Assembly (NCBI RefSeq): GCF_001413955.1
Contig: NZ_LCTZ01000002.1
Span: 2,466,501-2,530,500, forward strand
Reading direction: 5' to 3'
DNA: 64,000 nucleotides
Source: Flagellimonas eckloniae
GTDB taxonomy: Bacteria; Bacteroidota; Bacteroidia; Flavobacteriales; Flavobacteriaceae
The translations under genes and the position numbers were made by a program. The notes under the pieces were generated by a model that saw only the letters and a list, made by a program, of their open reading frames with translations, had not been told where the DNA came from and searched no databases. Positions 1-8,052 of this stretch are shown here, piece after piece. Numbering within the stretch: the first letter of the stretch is position 1; every line of letters starts with the position of its first letter.

Positions 1-170
1 GCATACCATTTACCAATTCGCGTAAAATTGAACACTGCAATCTGTTTGTCTTTATATTTAATACATGCACCTCCGTTCTTAGGAAACCTTGAAACTTCGC
101 ATGCCTTAAACCATATTTTCACATCTTCTGGCTTGGTGGCCTGATAGGTGCCTAAATCTGCAAATGTCAT
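1..170 (-). CDS. nirD: Nitrite reductase [NAD(P)H] small subunit (partial, 3' end outside window)
   Basis: Only the first 56 codons are inside the window, read on the minus strand from the ATG at 168-170. The visible protein opens with MTFADLGTYQA and carries the GGACIKYKDKQIAVFNF segment typical of the NirD Rieske-like fold. NirD is the small partner of NirB in assimilatory reduction of nitrite to ammonium in the cytoplasm. It lies 25 bp downstream of nirB on the same strand, so the two are probably co-transcribed. The Rieske-like C-terminal half lies beyond the window edge and cannot be examined. Confidence 0.9.
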   Translation of the reverse strand, partial: MTFADLGTYQATKPEDVKIWFKACEVSRFPKNGGACIKYKDKQIAVFNFTRIGKWY

Positions 171-195
171 AGTTGAATTTTTTTAGTGTTTTGAA

Positions 196-2697
196 TTATG
201 CCCAGGCCTTAGGCATTTTTTGGCCTCTTAAGTCTACATATTCAATATTACTGTCCGTTTCATCTGAGTTAATAAAGTGCGTATACCTAGATCTAATTTC
301 TGGGGTTTCAACGGCTTCCTTCCATTCACATTTATAGGTGTCAGCATAATTTTGCATTTCCTTGTCCAATTCTTCTGCAATACCCAAAGAGTCATTGATG
401 ACCACATTTTTAAGATAGGTAATTCCCCCTTCCAATTTTTCCAGCCAAGCTGCAGTTCTAATCAACGGTGGGGCAGTTTTGATGTAGTACATTAAAAATC
501 GGTCTACATACTTAACTGCGGTTTCCTTGTCAACTTTCTCCGCAAAAAGCTCTGCGTGTTTTGGGTTGGCGCCGCCATTTCCACAGACATACACATTCCA
601 TCCTCCTTCTACCGCAATGAACCCGAAATCCTTGCATCGAGCTTCCGCACATTCTCTAATGCATCCGGAAACACCACCTTTCATTTTATGTGGAGATCGT
701 ATTCCTTTATATCTATTTTCAATTTCTATAGCGAAGCTGACACTTTCATCCATTCCGTAACGGCACCAAGTGGAGCCTACACAGCTTTTAACCGTTCGCA
801 ATGATTTCCCATAGGCCTGACCTGTTTCAAACCCCTCAGCAATGAGTTCTTCCCAAATTAATGGAAGTTCATGAAGTTTGGCCCCAAACATATCGATACG
901 TTGTCCACCGGTGATTTTGGTATACAAGTCATATTTTTGGGCAATTCTGCCCATGGCCATCAATTGTTTGGGCGTAATTTCACCTCCAGCTACTCTGGGA
1001 ACAACTGAATACGTACCGTTGCGCTGAATATTTGCCAAATAACGGTCATTGGAATCTTGTATGGTTTCTTGTTTATTTGCCGTTTCGTTATATACGCTTG
1101 CAAAAATGGCCGCAGTTGCTGGTTTACAAACTTCGCATCCATTTCCGTTTCCTACCGTATCCAGTAGTTCATCATAATCTTTTATCTCTCTTAGTTTTAC
1201 AATATCATAAAGCTCTTGACGGGAGTAATCAAAGTGCTCACATATTCTGACTTTTATAGTTTTGCCCAAAGATTTTAAGCTCTCCGTTACCAAATCAGCC
1301 ACCATGGGTTTGCATCCTCCACATCCGGTTGTTGCTTTGGTTACCTTTGCCACCGATTTTACACTTTCATTCCCATCATCAATTACGGAACAACAAATAG
1401 CTCCTTTTGTCACAGACTCACAGGAACACACTACAGCTTCATCTGGCAAATCCATTACATTACCCATTGCCGTACCTTCTCCTCCCCGTGCACCTAGAAT
1501 TAAATCCTCTGGATTTTCAGGCAGTGCCATTTTATTTTGATACAGTTGTAAAAGCATATTATAGTCACCAGCATCACCAACCAAAATACCCCCAAGTAAG
1601 GTTTTTCCATCTTTTGATACATTGATACGCTTGTAAAGTCCCTCTAATTTATTTTCAAAAACTATAGCATGGGCCTCCTCTTCAGTAGCAAATGGATTTC
1701 CAAAGCTGGCCACATCAACACCTATCAATTTCAATTTGGTAGACATATCTATTGATGCGCTCATTTTGGTTTCATTACCAAGAATTTGATCAACAGCCAC
1801 CTGCGCCATTTCATAGCCAGGGGCCACCAATCCATAAATCATTTGATTGTAAAGTGCCACTTCACCAATGGCAAAAATACTGGGATCCGATGTGCGCATT
1901 GTATTATCCACAACAATTCCTCCACGAATACCCATTTCTAAATTGCAGGTTTTGGCCAACTCATCACGCGGACGAATACCTGCGGAAATAATGAGCATTT
2001 CAACATCCAGCTTTTCATTTTCCAAGAACTCCATTCCCTCAATACTTCCATTGCCTAAAATCTGCTGGGTTGCTTTATTTAAATGGACTGTTATTCCCAG
2101 TTCCTTCATTTTACTTTCCAAGGCAGCACTTCCATCATCATCCAATTGCCTAGGCATCAATCGTGGAGCAAACTCCACAACATGAGGTTCCAAGCCCATA
2201 TCCTTAACTGCTTTCGCCGCTTCCAAACCTAAAAGGCCGCCGCCTAGAACTGCCGCTTTACCACCTTTGATCTTTTTTGCAAAGGCCATAGTCTCTTCCA
2301 AATCTTCAATAGTCCTATATACAAAGACCCCTTTTTTGTCCACTCCTTTTATAGGCGGCACAAAAGGGGTAGAACCTGTAGCCAAAACAAGGTAATCGTA
2401 CGAAAATGTTTTCTCACTAAGTGTTGTAATGGTCTTATTTACCTTGTGTATATCGGTAACACGCTCATTAGTATATATGGTAATGTTATTCTCTTCATAC
2501 CAAGAACGCGGTGCTAGCATCAATTTTTCCTCATCCTCATTCTCAAAGTATTCACTTAAATGCACACGGTCATATGCCACACGAGGCTCTTCCCCAAAAA
2601 CAATAACATTGAATTCTGATTTTCGTTCTTGAGCTATAAATTTCTCGCAGAATTTATAACCCACCATCCCATTTCCGATTACAAGAATAGTTTTCAT
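196..2697 (-). CDS. nirB: Assimilatory nitrite reductase [NAD(P)H] large subunit
   Basis: The 833-residue product matches the full length of NirB, which reduces nitrite to ammonium with NAD(P)H in the cytoplasm. Domains in order: FAD/NAD-binding pyridine nucleotide-disulphide oxidoreductase (about 1-310, GNGMVG at the N-terminus and GGGLLGLE near 152); BFD-like [2Fe-2S] domain (C424, C426, C459, C462); a second BFD-like segment (C486, C521, C524); nitrite/sulfite reductase ferredoxin half-domain (about 555-625); and the siroheme/[4Fe-4S] domain with C639-X5-C645 and C679-X3-C683. All expected cluster ligands are present. It is divergent from the siroheme methyltransferase gene and shares a 121-bp control region holding a strong ACGTA-N4-TACGT box. 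nirD follows directly. Confidence 0.97.
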   Translation of the reverse strand: MKTILVIGNGMVGYKFCEKFIAQERKSEFNVIVFGEEPRVAYDRVHLSEYFENEDEEKLMLAPRSWYEENNITIYTNERVTDIHKVNKTITTLSEKTFSYDYLVLATGSTPFVPPIKGVDKKGVFVYRTIEDLEETMAFAKKIKGGKAAVLGGGLLGLEAAKAVKDMGLEPHVVEFAPRLMPRQLDDDGSAALESKMKELGITVHLNKATQQILGNGSIEGMEFLENEKLDVEMLIISAGIRPRDELAKTCNLEMGIRGGIVVDNTMRTSDPSIFAIGEVALYNQMIYGLVAPGYEMAQVAVDQILGNETKMSASIDMSTKLKLIGVDVASFGNPFATEEEAHAIVFENKLEGLYKRINVSKDGKTLLGGILVGDAGDYNMLLQLYQNKMALPENPEDLILGARGGEGTAMGNVMDLPDEAVVCSCESVTKGAICCSVIDDGNESVKSVAKVTKATTGCGGCKPMVADLVTESLKSLGKTIKVRICEHFDYSRQELYDIVKLREIKDYDELLDTVGNGNGCEVCKPATAAIFASVYNETANKQETIQDSNDRYLANIQRNGTYSVVPRVAGGEITPKQLMAMGRIAQKYDLYTKITGGQRIDMFGAKLHELPLIWEELIAEGFETGQAYGKSLRTVKSCVGSTWCRYGMDESVSFAIEIENRYKGIRSPHKMKGGVSGCIRECAEARCKDFGFIAVEGGWNVYVCGNGGANPKHAELFAEKVDKETAVKYVDRFLMYYIKTAPPLIRTAAWLEKLEGGITYLKNVVINDSLGIAEELDKEMQNYADTYKCEWKEAVETPEIRSRYTHFINSDETDSNIEYVDLRGQKMPKAWA

Positions 2698-2727
2698 ATG
2701 TTTTGATTGTATTGCAGAAACAATATT

Positions 2728-2741
2728 ACGTATTATTACGT
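2728..2741. promoter_or_regulatory. Predicted FNR-like box A, nirB/cobA divergent promoter region
   Basis: ACGTA-TTAT-TACGT, both half-sites perfect, in the 121 bp between nirB and the siroheme methyltransferase gene. The 5-N4-5 geometry is that of Crp/Fnr-family sites such as TTGAT-N4-ATCAA. A lone half-site (ACGTA at 2771-2775) lies further downstream. On the minus strand the box runs directly into TAATATTG, a near match to the TAnnTTTG promoter element. Binding by the nearby FNR-like protein is inferred. Confidence 0.65.
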
Positions 2742-2818
2742 ATTTTTTATATATTTATATCGAAATAATTACGTATTCTTGTTGTTGAATCAGTAAAATC
2801 TATCCCTAAAAAATTGTA

Positions 2819-3595
2819 ATGGATCAATCACAAACACAGCCTAGAGTAACATTAGTTGGCGCAGGCCCTGGCAGTAAAGACCTTATAACAATTAGGGGAT
2901 TGAAAGCATTGCAAAGTGCTAATGTAATTTTATATGATGCCTTAGTTGATATCGATTTATTAAAAGAAGCTGCACAAGGCATCCAAAAAATATACGTAGG
3001 AAAACGATTTGGAAAACATCACACTTCGCAAGAAGACATAAACGAATTATTGGTTACAAGCGCGTTTGCCCATGGGCACGTGGTTCGGCTAAAAGGCGGT
3101 GATCCTTTTGTATTTGGCAGGGCATCTGAAGAAATTGAACATCTGGAGTCTTTTGGAATTCCCGTAACAGTTGTACCAGGAGTCACAAGCGCCATTGCGG
3201 TACCTGAAAGCCAAGGAATACCACTTACAAAAAGAGATGTTAGTAGCAGTTTTTGGGTTATTACCGCTACAAAGAAAAACGGGTCTTTTTCAGATGACCT
3301 CATTCATGCTGCCAAATCTTCCGCAACTATAGTTATTCTTATGGGCGTTAGAAAAATTAAAGAAATATCAGTAAAAATAAAAGAATACCGCGGTGGATTA
3401 ATGCCTATTGCTTTTATTCAAAATGGAACGATGCATGATGAAACCTGTCAAGTTGCAACACTAAACACCATTGAAACCATTTTAGAATCTGTGGACAACA
3501 CAAAGCCAGGCATAATTGTAATTGGTAACGTGGTTGCTGACCATCCTTCTTTCTTTGAAGAAGAAGTACAACGTGTTCTTTCTTCACAATTATGA
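2819..3595 (+). CDS. cobA: Uroporphyrinogen-III C-methyltransferase (SUMT)
   Basis: The enzyme makes precorrin-2 from uroporphyrinogen III with two SAM molecules, the first dedicated step to siroheme, the cofactor NirB needs. The 258-residue protein has the N-terminal VTLVGAGPGSKDLIT motif (from about residue 10) and the VRLKGGDPFVFGR motif near residue 89, both hallmarks of SUMT. It is a stand-alone methyltransferase of normal single-domain length. The CysG/Met8p dehydrogenase-ferrochelatase part is not fused and not seen in the window. It is divergent from nirB behind a shared predicted FNR-like box, which fits supply of siroheme on demand. Start ATG at 2819. Confidence 0.95.
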   Translation: MDQSQTQPRVTLVGAGPGSKDLITIRGLKALQSANVILYDALVDIDLLKEAAQGIQKIYVGKRFGKHHTSQEDINELLVTSAFAHGHVVRLKGGDPFVFGRASEEIEHLESFGIPVTVVPGVTSAIAVPESQGIPLTKRDVSSSFWVITATKKNGSFSDDLIHAAKSSATIVILMGVRKIKEISVKIKEYRGGLMPIAFIQNGTMHDETCQVATLNTIETILESVDNTKPGIIVIGNVVADHPSFFEEEVQRVLSSQL

Positions 3596-3738
3596 CTCTA
3601 TTCATGGGTATCTCTAAAAAATCCTTTACCCAAATCTTTAAAATTCACATCCCTATTTTCTCGAAGTACTATTTTGAACAGTCTCAATTTTTCAAATCCT
3701 TAAAAGTACTACCGATTTAAGTCCGTTTCTTGTTTTTT

Positions 3739-3752
3739 ACGTAATAATACTT
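3739..3752. promoter_or_regulatory. Predicted FNR-like box B, upstream of globin
   Basis: ACGTA-ATAA-TACTT: one perfect half-site and one with a single mismatch, with the same 5-N4-5 spacing as the other boxes. It lies 38 bp before the globin ATG. TGGTTTTG at 3758-3765 is one base off the TAnnTTTG consensus and is a candidate -7 element. The rest of 3596-3790 shows nothing else I can support. Confidence 0.5.
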
Positions 3753-3790
3753 AAAATTGGTTTTGTTAACTACAACTAATTATTTATAAA

Positions 3791-4156
3791 ATGGAACAAC
3801 AAGAAACTCTTTTTAATCGCATAGGTGGTATGGATGCCGTAAATTCTGCAGTGGATATTTTTTATGACAAAGTTCTAGCAGATGAAACTATAAAGCACTT
3901 CTTTACAAATACAGATATGAAAAAGCAAGCGGGTAAGCAAAAGGCGTTTTTGGCCTATGCCTTTGGGTGTCCAATGGGATATACAGGAAAAAGTATGCGG
4001 GATGCCCATTCAGGTATGAATTTAACGGAATCCCACTTTAACTCCGTTGCAGGTCATTTGGTGGACACATTGGAAGAATTGAACGTTCCTGGAAGTTTGA
4101 TAGATGAAGTTGTAAAAATAGCCCTAAGCGTAAAAGATGATGTCCTTAATAGATAG
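3791..4156 (+). CDS. Group 1 truncated hemoglobin
   Basis: At 121 residues this is the size of a group 1 truncated (2/2) hemoglobin. It begins with ETLFNRIGGMDAV and has VDIFYDKVLAD, whose Tyr matches the B10 position of the family. MRDAHSGMNLTE near residue 77-88 holds the proximal (F8) histidine. Such globins bind O2 and NO and often detoxify nitric oxide. In cyanobacteria a GlbN of this group protects cells during growth on nitrate. Here the gene sits inside the nitrate cluster with its own copy of the shared regulatory box, so protection from reactive nitrogen made during nitrate/nitrite reduction is likely, though inferred from context. Confidence 0.92.
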   Translation: MEQQETLFNRIGGMDAVNSAVDIFYDKVLADETIKHFFTNTDMKKQAGKQKAFLAYAFGCPMGYTGKSMRDAHSGMNLTESHFNSVAGHLVDTLEELNVPGSLIDEVVKIALSVKDDVLNR

Positions 4157-4279
4157 TAGTATTCATTAAAAGGAAAACAAATAACCCTCATGTTAAGACA
4201 GAGGATTCATTAAAATTAAGCTCTTCTTTTTCAAAATTCTTGATTTTTTTGCTCCTACAAAGTAAATCATCGTAAAAAC

Positions 4280-4295
4280 ACGTATCGAGATACTT
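4280..4295. promoter_or_regulatory. Possible variant box upstream of fnr-like gene
   Basis: ACGTA-TCGAGA-TACTT, the same half-sites but separated by 6 bp (Crp-like spacing) rather than 4. It lies 15 bp upstream of box C. It may be a secondary or degenerate site; I cannot tell whether it is functional. Confidence 0.25.
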
Positions 4296-4310
4296 TTAAA
4301 TATTGAAAAT

Positions 4311-4324
4311 AAGTATTAATACGT
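4311..4324. promoter_or_regulatory. Predicted FNR-like box C with -7 element, fnr-like autoregulation
   Basis: AAGTA-TTAA-TACGT (one mismatch) followed by a perfect -7 element, TAATTTTG, at 4335-4342. The box occupies the place where a Bacteroidota -33 element would normally be, which suggests activator-dependent transcription. The transcript would contain the 38-codon ORF at 4361 and the FNR-like gene at 4486, implying autoregulation. Confidence 0.55.
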
Positions 4325-4360
4325 ATTAATTGAATAATTTTGCTTCTCTAAGCAAATTTT

Positions 4361-4477
4361 ATGAATTCTAGGCAAACTCAAAAGGCAACGGCTTTACAAC
4401 TGTTCCATTATAAAAGCACTTCTACAAAACCATTTTTGATTGCTTCAATCGCATTGAATTTAATGGCAGACAAATAG
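4361..4477 (+). CDS. Possible 38-residue small protein or leader peptide
   Basis: A short open frame starts at ATG 4361, right after the predicted promoter, and ends with TAG 8 bp before the FNR-like start codon. The peptide begins MNSRQTQKATALQLF and ends IALNLMADK. It is weakly basic, with a mildly hydrophobic stretch near residues 25-35. I do not recognise it. Its position, fully inside the leader and almost touching the regulator gene, would suit a small protein or a leader whose translation couples to the regulator. It may equally be chance. Confidence 0.35.
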   Translation: MNSRQTQKATALQLFHYKSTSTKPFLIASIALNLMADK

Positions 4478-4485
4478 CCCCCTAA

Positions 4486-5256
4486 ATGGAGAGAACTTCA
4501 AACATATCTTTTAACAACAGAAAAGCACAGCCAAAAAGCACAAAGTTTTTGGGCATTAACTGCCAGAGCTGTACAAATGAAAGATGCCTGATAAAAAGGA
4601 ACTTAAAATCAGAACTTGTTGCAGCATTCTCCATAAGCAAAAACGAATTACATTGTAAAAAGGGGCAACAATTTATAATGGAAGGTGCTCCTGTAAATGG
4701 CCTCTTTTTTGTTTTAAAAGGCAAAGTAAAAGTTGTTAGAACCGGTCTTAATGGAAAGGAACAAATTGTCCGCTTTGCAAAAGAGGGCGAAATTATAGGG
4801 CATAGAGGTTTTGGCACTGAAGAGCATTACCCAATTGGAGCCATTGCACTAGAAAATACAGTGCTTTGTTACTTTTCAAAAAATCTTTTACAGGAAGTCC
4901 TTCACTCTGATCCAAAATTCACCTATGATCTCATGCTTTTTTATGCCAATGAGTTGAATAAAAGTGAAGCCAAAGTAAAAACATTGTCCCAAATGACGGT
5001 AAGAGAACGTGTCATTGACACCCTTCTCTATGTAAACAGAAAGTTTGGTCAACACCACAATGGATATATGAATATTTTACTTAGCAGAAGGGAATATTCA
5101 GATTATGCTGGAACTACTGAAGAACAGGTAATCCGTATACTATCCCAACTTAAAAAAGAAGGGCTAATAGTTACAAAAGGTAAGTTTATTAGTATCCCCG
5201 ATATAGCTATACTTCAACAAGAGATTGCCGAGCACAACTTCTACTTGGATAGTTAA
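4486..5256 (+). CDS. Crp/Fnr-family regulator with FNR-like cysteine set
   Basis: A 256-residue transcription regulator: N-terminal Cys cluster, cNMP-binding-like beta-roll (about 50-150), dimer helix, and C-terminal winged helix (about 190-240). C26-X2-C29-X4-C34 plus C128 closely parallels C20, C23, C29 and C122 of E. coli FNR, so an oxygen- or NO-sensitive [4Fe-4S] cluster is plausible. The recognition helix reads TEEQVIRIL. Relative to FNR (E209, S212, R213) it keeps Glu and Arg but has Ile in place of Ser212, consistent with an altered half-site (ACGTA rather than TTGAT). It sits amid nitrate genes preceded by matching boxes, so it is the best candidate master regulator. Confidence 0.9.
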   Translation: MERTSNISFNNRKAQPKSTKFLGINCQSCTNERCLIKRNLKSELVAAFSISKNELHCKKGQQFIMEGAPVNGLFFVLKGKVKVVRTGLNGKEQIVRFAKEGEIIGHRGFGTEEHYPIGAIALENTVLCYFSKNLLQEVLHSDPKFTYDLMLFYANELNKSEAKVKTLSQMTVRERVIDTLLYVNRKFGQHHNGYMNILLSRREYSDYAGTTEEQVIRILSQLKKEGLIVTKGKFISIPDIAILQQEIAEHNFYLDS

Positions 5257-5298
5257 GCTCTCAAAGCACCCTTTTTTTCTTAGACCTTTTAGAAATAT

Positions 5299-5312
5299 AC
5301 GTACAGTTACGT
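5299..5312. promoter_or_regulatory. Predicted FNR-like box D, distal nrt upstream site
   Basis: ACGTA-CAGT-TACGT, both half-sites perfect and embedded in a longer ATACGTA...TACGTAT symmetry. It lies 43 bp after the regulator stop codon and about 220 bp before the nrtA start. The 275-bp gap (5257-5531) holds this box, box E and a promoter element, and no gene. Confidence 0.6.
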
Positions 5313-5481
5313 ATAGAATTCTCATTCAATTAATTTAAAATTACAATATGTTGAAATTTAGCTAATTATACTCAAAACCTGTTTTTATACAGTTTTTAAA
5401 ATAGTATTTGTCATAAATTTTTATGGATAAAAAAGAGTGTTTCTTATGGTGATTGTCATATAAAAGCTTAGATACGACTCA

Positions 5482-5489
5482 TACATTTG
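5482..5489 (+). promoter_or_regulatory. Candidate -7 promoter element for the nrt operon
   Basis: TACATTTG is a perfect match to the Bacteroidota -7 consensus TAnnTTTG, placed 43 bp before the nrtA ATG. A convincing -33 TTG at the usual distance is not obvious, which would fit an activator-dependent promoter. Box E lies just downstream, so an alternative start driven from a weaker element (TAAATTCT at 5519-5526) is possible. Confidence 0.45.
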
Positions 5490-5498
5490 TATCGAAAT

Positions 5499-5512
5499 AA
5501 GTATAAATACGT
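5499..5512. promoter_or_regulatory. Predicted FNR-like box E, proximal nrt site
   Basis: AAGTA-TAAA-TACGT (one mismatch), 20 bp before the nrtA ATG. It lies just downstream of the TACATTTG element. If that element is the real promoter, this box is at or after the transcription start and would repress. If TAAATTCT at 5519 is used, it would activate. Confidence 0.5.
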
Positions 5513-5531
5513 AGAATCTAAATTCTTCATT

Positions 5532-6920
5532 ATGAAATCAATATTTAAGAACTCAATCAGCTTAACACTAATCGCATTGGTCGTAATGGCTTGTGGTGGA
5601 AAAGCAAAAAAAGAAACAGCCGAAGTTGCCGAAGCTAAAGTAAGCGCCAGCACATTGGAAATTGAAAAACCACAGTTAACTTTTGGATTTATAAAATTAA
5701 CGGATATGGCTCCTTTGGCCATTGCCAAAGAAAAAGGATTCTTTGAAGATGAAGGTCTTTTTGTTTCTGTAGAAGCACAATCCAACTGGAAAAACGTACT
5801 CGATCGTGTGATAGACGGCCAATTGGATGGATCTCATATGTTGGCAGGGCAACCTATTGCCGCTGGAGCAGGTTTTGGAAGACAGGCCGACCTAGTAACA
5901 CCATTCTCAATGGATTTAAATGGGAATGGAATTACCGTATCCAACGATGTTTGGTCCAAAATGAAACCCAATGTGCCTACTGGTGAAGATGGCAAACCCA
6001 TTCATCCAATCAAGGCAGATGCACTTAAACCTGTAATTACTGACTACAAAAACAATGGTAAGCCTTTTAAAATGGGAATGGTATTTCCCGTTTCAACCCA
6101 CAATTATGAAATTCGCTATTGGCTTGCAGCAGCCGGCATCCATCCTGGTATGTATACTGCTGACAATGTTCAAGGTCAGATAGATGCCGAAGTTTTGCTT
6201 TCAGTTACCCCACCACCACAAATGCCAGCAACACTCGAGGCCGGCACCATATATGGGTATTGTGTAGGTGAGCCTTGGAATCAGCAAGCGGTATTTAAAG
6301 GTATCGGTGTTCCAGTAACCACCAACTATGATATCTGGAAAAACAATCCTGAAAAAGTCTTTGTAATGACAAAAAAATTCATTGACGAAAATCCAAATAC
6401 AGCCGTTGCAGTAACCAAAGCCTTGATAAGAGCAGGAAAATGGTTGGATGAGCCATCAAATAGGGCTGAAGCTGTTAAAATATTATCCATGTCCCAGTAT
6501 GTTGGTGCGCCCGAAGAGGTTTTGGCCAATTCAATGACAGGTACTTTCGAATTTGAAAAAGGAGACAAGCGCTCAATGCCCGATTTTAATGTATTCTACA
6601 AGTACAACGCTACGTATCCCTTCTACTCCGATGGTATTTGGTTCTTGACGCAAATGAGAAGATGGGGACAAATTCCAGAATCCAAGCCAGCCACTTGGTA
6701 TGGTGAGACCATTAAAGACATTTACCGTCCTGATATTTGGAAAAAAGCAGCGGAGCTTTTAGTGGCCGAAGGTCATATTCCCGCAACGGACATTCCAAGC
6801 ACGGATGGTTATAAGCCTGCAACATCAGATTTTATTGATGGTACCACCTATGATGCCAAAGACCCAATTGGTTATATCAATAGTTTCGAAATAGGAAATA
6901 AAGAAGATTCTTCACTTTAA
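5532..6920 (+). CDS. nrtA: Nitrate ABC transporter substrate-binding lipoprotein (NrtA-like)
   Basis: The periplasmic nitrate-binding component of an NrtABCD-type importer, 462 residues from the ATG at 5532. The frame is open from 5487, but the 5532 start gives a clean lipoprotein signal (charged MKSIFK, hydrophobic core, lipobox VMAC with Cys21). The mature part starts with a Lys/Glu/Ala linker, then [23 protein letters not shown], characteristic of the NrtA/CmpA/SsuA group. The [26 protein letters not shown] segment is typical of nitrate/bicarbonate binders. Nitrate over bicarbonate is inferred from the nasA and nirB neighbours. The permease gene follows after 12 bp. Confidence 0.92.
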   Translation: MKSIFKNSISLTLIALVVMACGGKAKKETAEVAEAKVSASTLEIEKPQLTFGFIKLTDMAPLAIAKEKGFFEDEGLFVSVEAQSNWKNVLDRVIDGQLDGSHMLAGQPIAAGAGFGRQADLVTPFSMDLNGNGITVSNDVWSKMKPNVPTGEDGKPIHPIKADALKPVITDYKNNGKPFKMGMVFPVSTHNYEIRYWLAAAGIHPGMYTADNVQGQIDAEVLLSVTPPPQMPATLEAGTIYGYCVGEPWNQQAVFKGIGVPVTTNYDIWKNNPEKVFVMTKKFIDENPNTAVAVTKALIRAGKWLDEPSNRAEAVKILSMSQYVGAPEEVLANSMTGTFEFEKGDKRSMPDFNVFYKYNATYPFYSDGIWFLTQMRRWGQIPESKPATWYGETIKDIYRPDIWKKAAELLVAEGHIPATDIPSTDGYKPATSDFIDGTTYDAKDPIGYINSFEIGNKEDSSL

Positions 6921-6932
6921 ATACTGTATGTC

Positions 6933-8042
6933 ATGAAGCAAAGCGTAGCAGTAAATAAAGCAGAGCAACACGTAAAATGGACGGAGGGCCTAAAGGCCCT
7001 TTTATCCAAATTTAAGATCAAACCAATAAAGCTAGAATTCAACACAATTCTAAAAAAGCTCATTGTACCTATCCTTTCAATAGCTGCCTTCATCGGAATT
7101 TGGCATGTGGGTGCAAATGCACTGCGCCAAAGAGAAATAGATTTCCGCGTTGAAAAAGCGCTTACGGATCAGGGACAGGCCGCAGCAGATGAGTTAAAGG
7201 CATGTTTTGCAGCTAAAACAGCTAGCTGTCAGACAAACACCTTGCCTTCGCCAAGTCAAGTATGGTCCTCTGTATCCACATTAATAGATGACCACTACGT
7301 TATTAAACAGGATAAACTGGATTTTATCAATAAGACTGCCGCAGTAAATGCAAAACGGGTCCAGGCTGGTCAAGAACCTATTATTTATACAGGAAGACCT
7401 TCATTCATTGATATTGTCTTAACAAGTTTAAAAACGGTTTTCGCGGGGTTCTTATTGGCACTTTTTATTGCAGTTCCCATTGGTATTGTGGTAGGTTTAA
7501 GCGATACATTGCGCAATGCCATAAACTGGTTTATCCAGGTATTCAAACCCGTATCTCCCGTAGTTTGGTATTTATTGGTTTTTATGATCGTAAAAACCTT
7601 ATTGATTGGTTCCAGTTCGGATAACTCATTTGTGATTTCCTTTATAAGCGTGGGATTATGCGCCATGTGGGCAACTTTAGTGAATACGGCCATGGGTGTA
7701 TCATCCGTTGACAAAGATTATATCAATGTGGCCAAAGTATTGAAATTGGGAGCCCTTCAAAAGGTGTTCAAGGTTATTTTGCCCTCATCGCTCCCGCTGA
7801 TATTTACCGGTTTACGAATTACGCTTTCAGTGGCCTGGATGGTTTTGATTGCCATTGAGCTTTTGGCACAAAGCCCAGGACTAGGACTGTTTGTTTGGGA
7901 AGAATTCCAAAATGGCGCAAATGATTCCAACTCAAAAATCATTGTGGCCATGTTTGTTATAGGTATTATCGGGTTCTTGTTGGACAGAATTATGTTGATT
8001 ATACAGAACGCAGTGTCATTCAATAAAAACGCAACAGCATAA
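6933..8042 (+). CDS. nrtB: Nitrate ABC transporter permease (NrtB-like)
   Basis: The inner-membrane permease, 369 residues. A first membrane helix (about 45-67) is followed by a roughly 100-residue probably periplasmic stretch. The binding-protein-dependent permease domain (about 150-360) has several membrane helices and an EAA-like loop around GALQKVFKVILPSSLPLIFTGLR that docks the ATPases. The long N-terminal part makes it larger than the ~280-residue cyanobacterial NrtB. Two cysteines in the loop (CFAAKTASC) could form a disulphide. It lies between the binding lipoprotein and the ATPases with gaps of 10-12 bp, in one operon. Confidence 0.9.
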   Translation: MKQSVAVNKAEQHVKWTEGLKALLSKFKIKPIKLEFNTILKKLIVPILSIAAFIGIWHVGANALRQREIDFRVEKALTDQGQAAADELKACFAAKTASCQTNTLPSPSQVWSSVSTLIDDHYVIKQDKLDFINKTAAVNAKRVQAGQEPIIYTGRPSFIDIVLTSLKTVFAGFLLALFIAVPIGIVVGLSDTLRNAINWFIQVFKPVSPVVWYLLVFMIVKTLLIGSSSDNSFVISFISVGLCAMWATLVNTAMGVSSVDKDYINVAKVLKLGALQKVFKVILPSSLPLIFTGLRITLSVAWMVLIAIELLAQSPGLGLFVWEEFQNGANDSNSKIIVAMFVIGIIGFLLDRIMLIIQNAVSFNKNATA

Positions 8043-8052
8043 ACTGATAACT

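Noticed and set aside
2761..2774. A further FNR-like box before cobA
   Set aside because: Only one half-site (ACGTA at 2771-2775) is intact; the other side does not match at N4 spacing.
4482..4817. 111-codon minus-strand frame opposite the fnr-like gene
   Set aside because: It is fully antisense to a strongly supported gene and has no recognisable motif.
5487..5531. Longer N-terminus for the nitrate-binding lipoprotein (ATG 5487)
   Set aside because: It would put [15 protein letters not shown] before the lipoprotein signal and would be encoded across box E and close to the -7 element.
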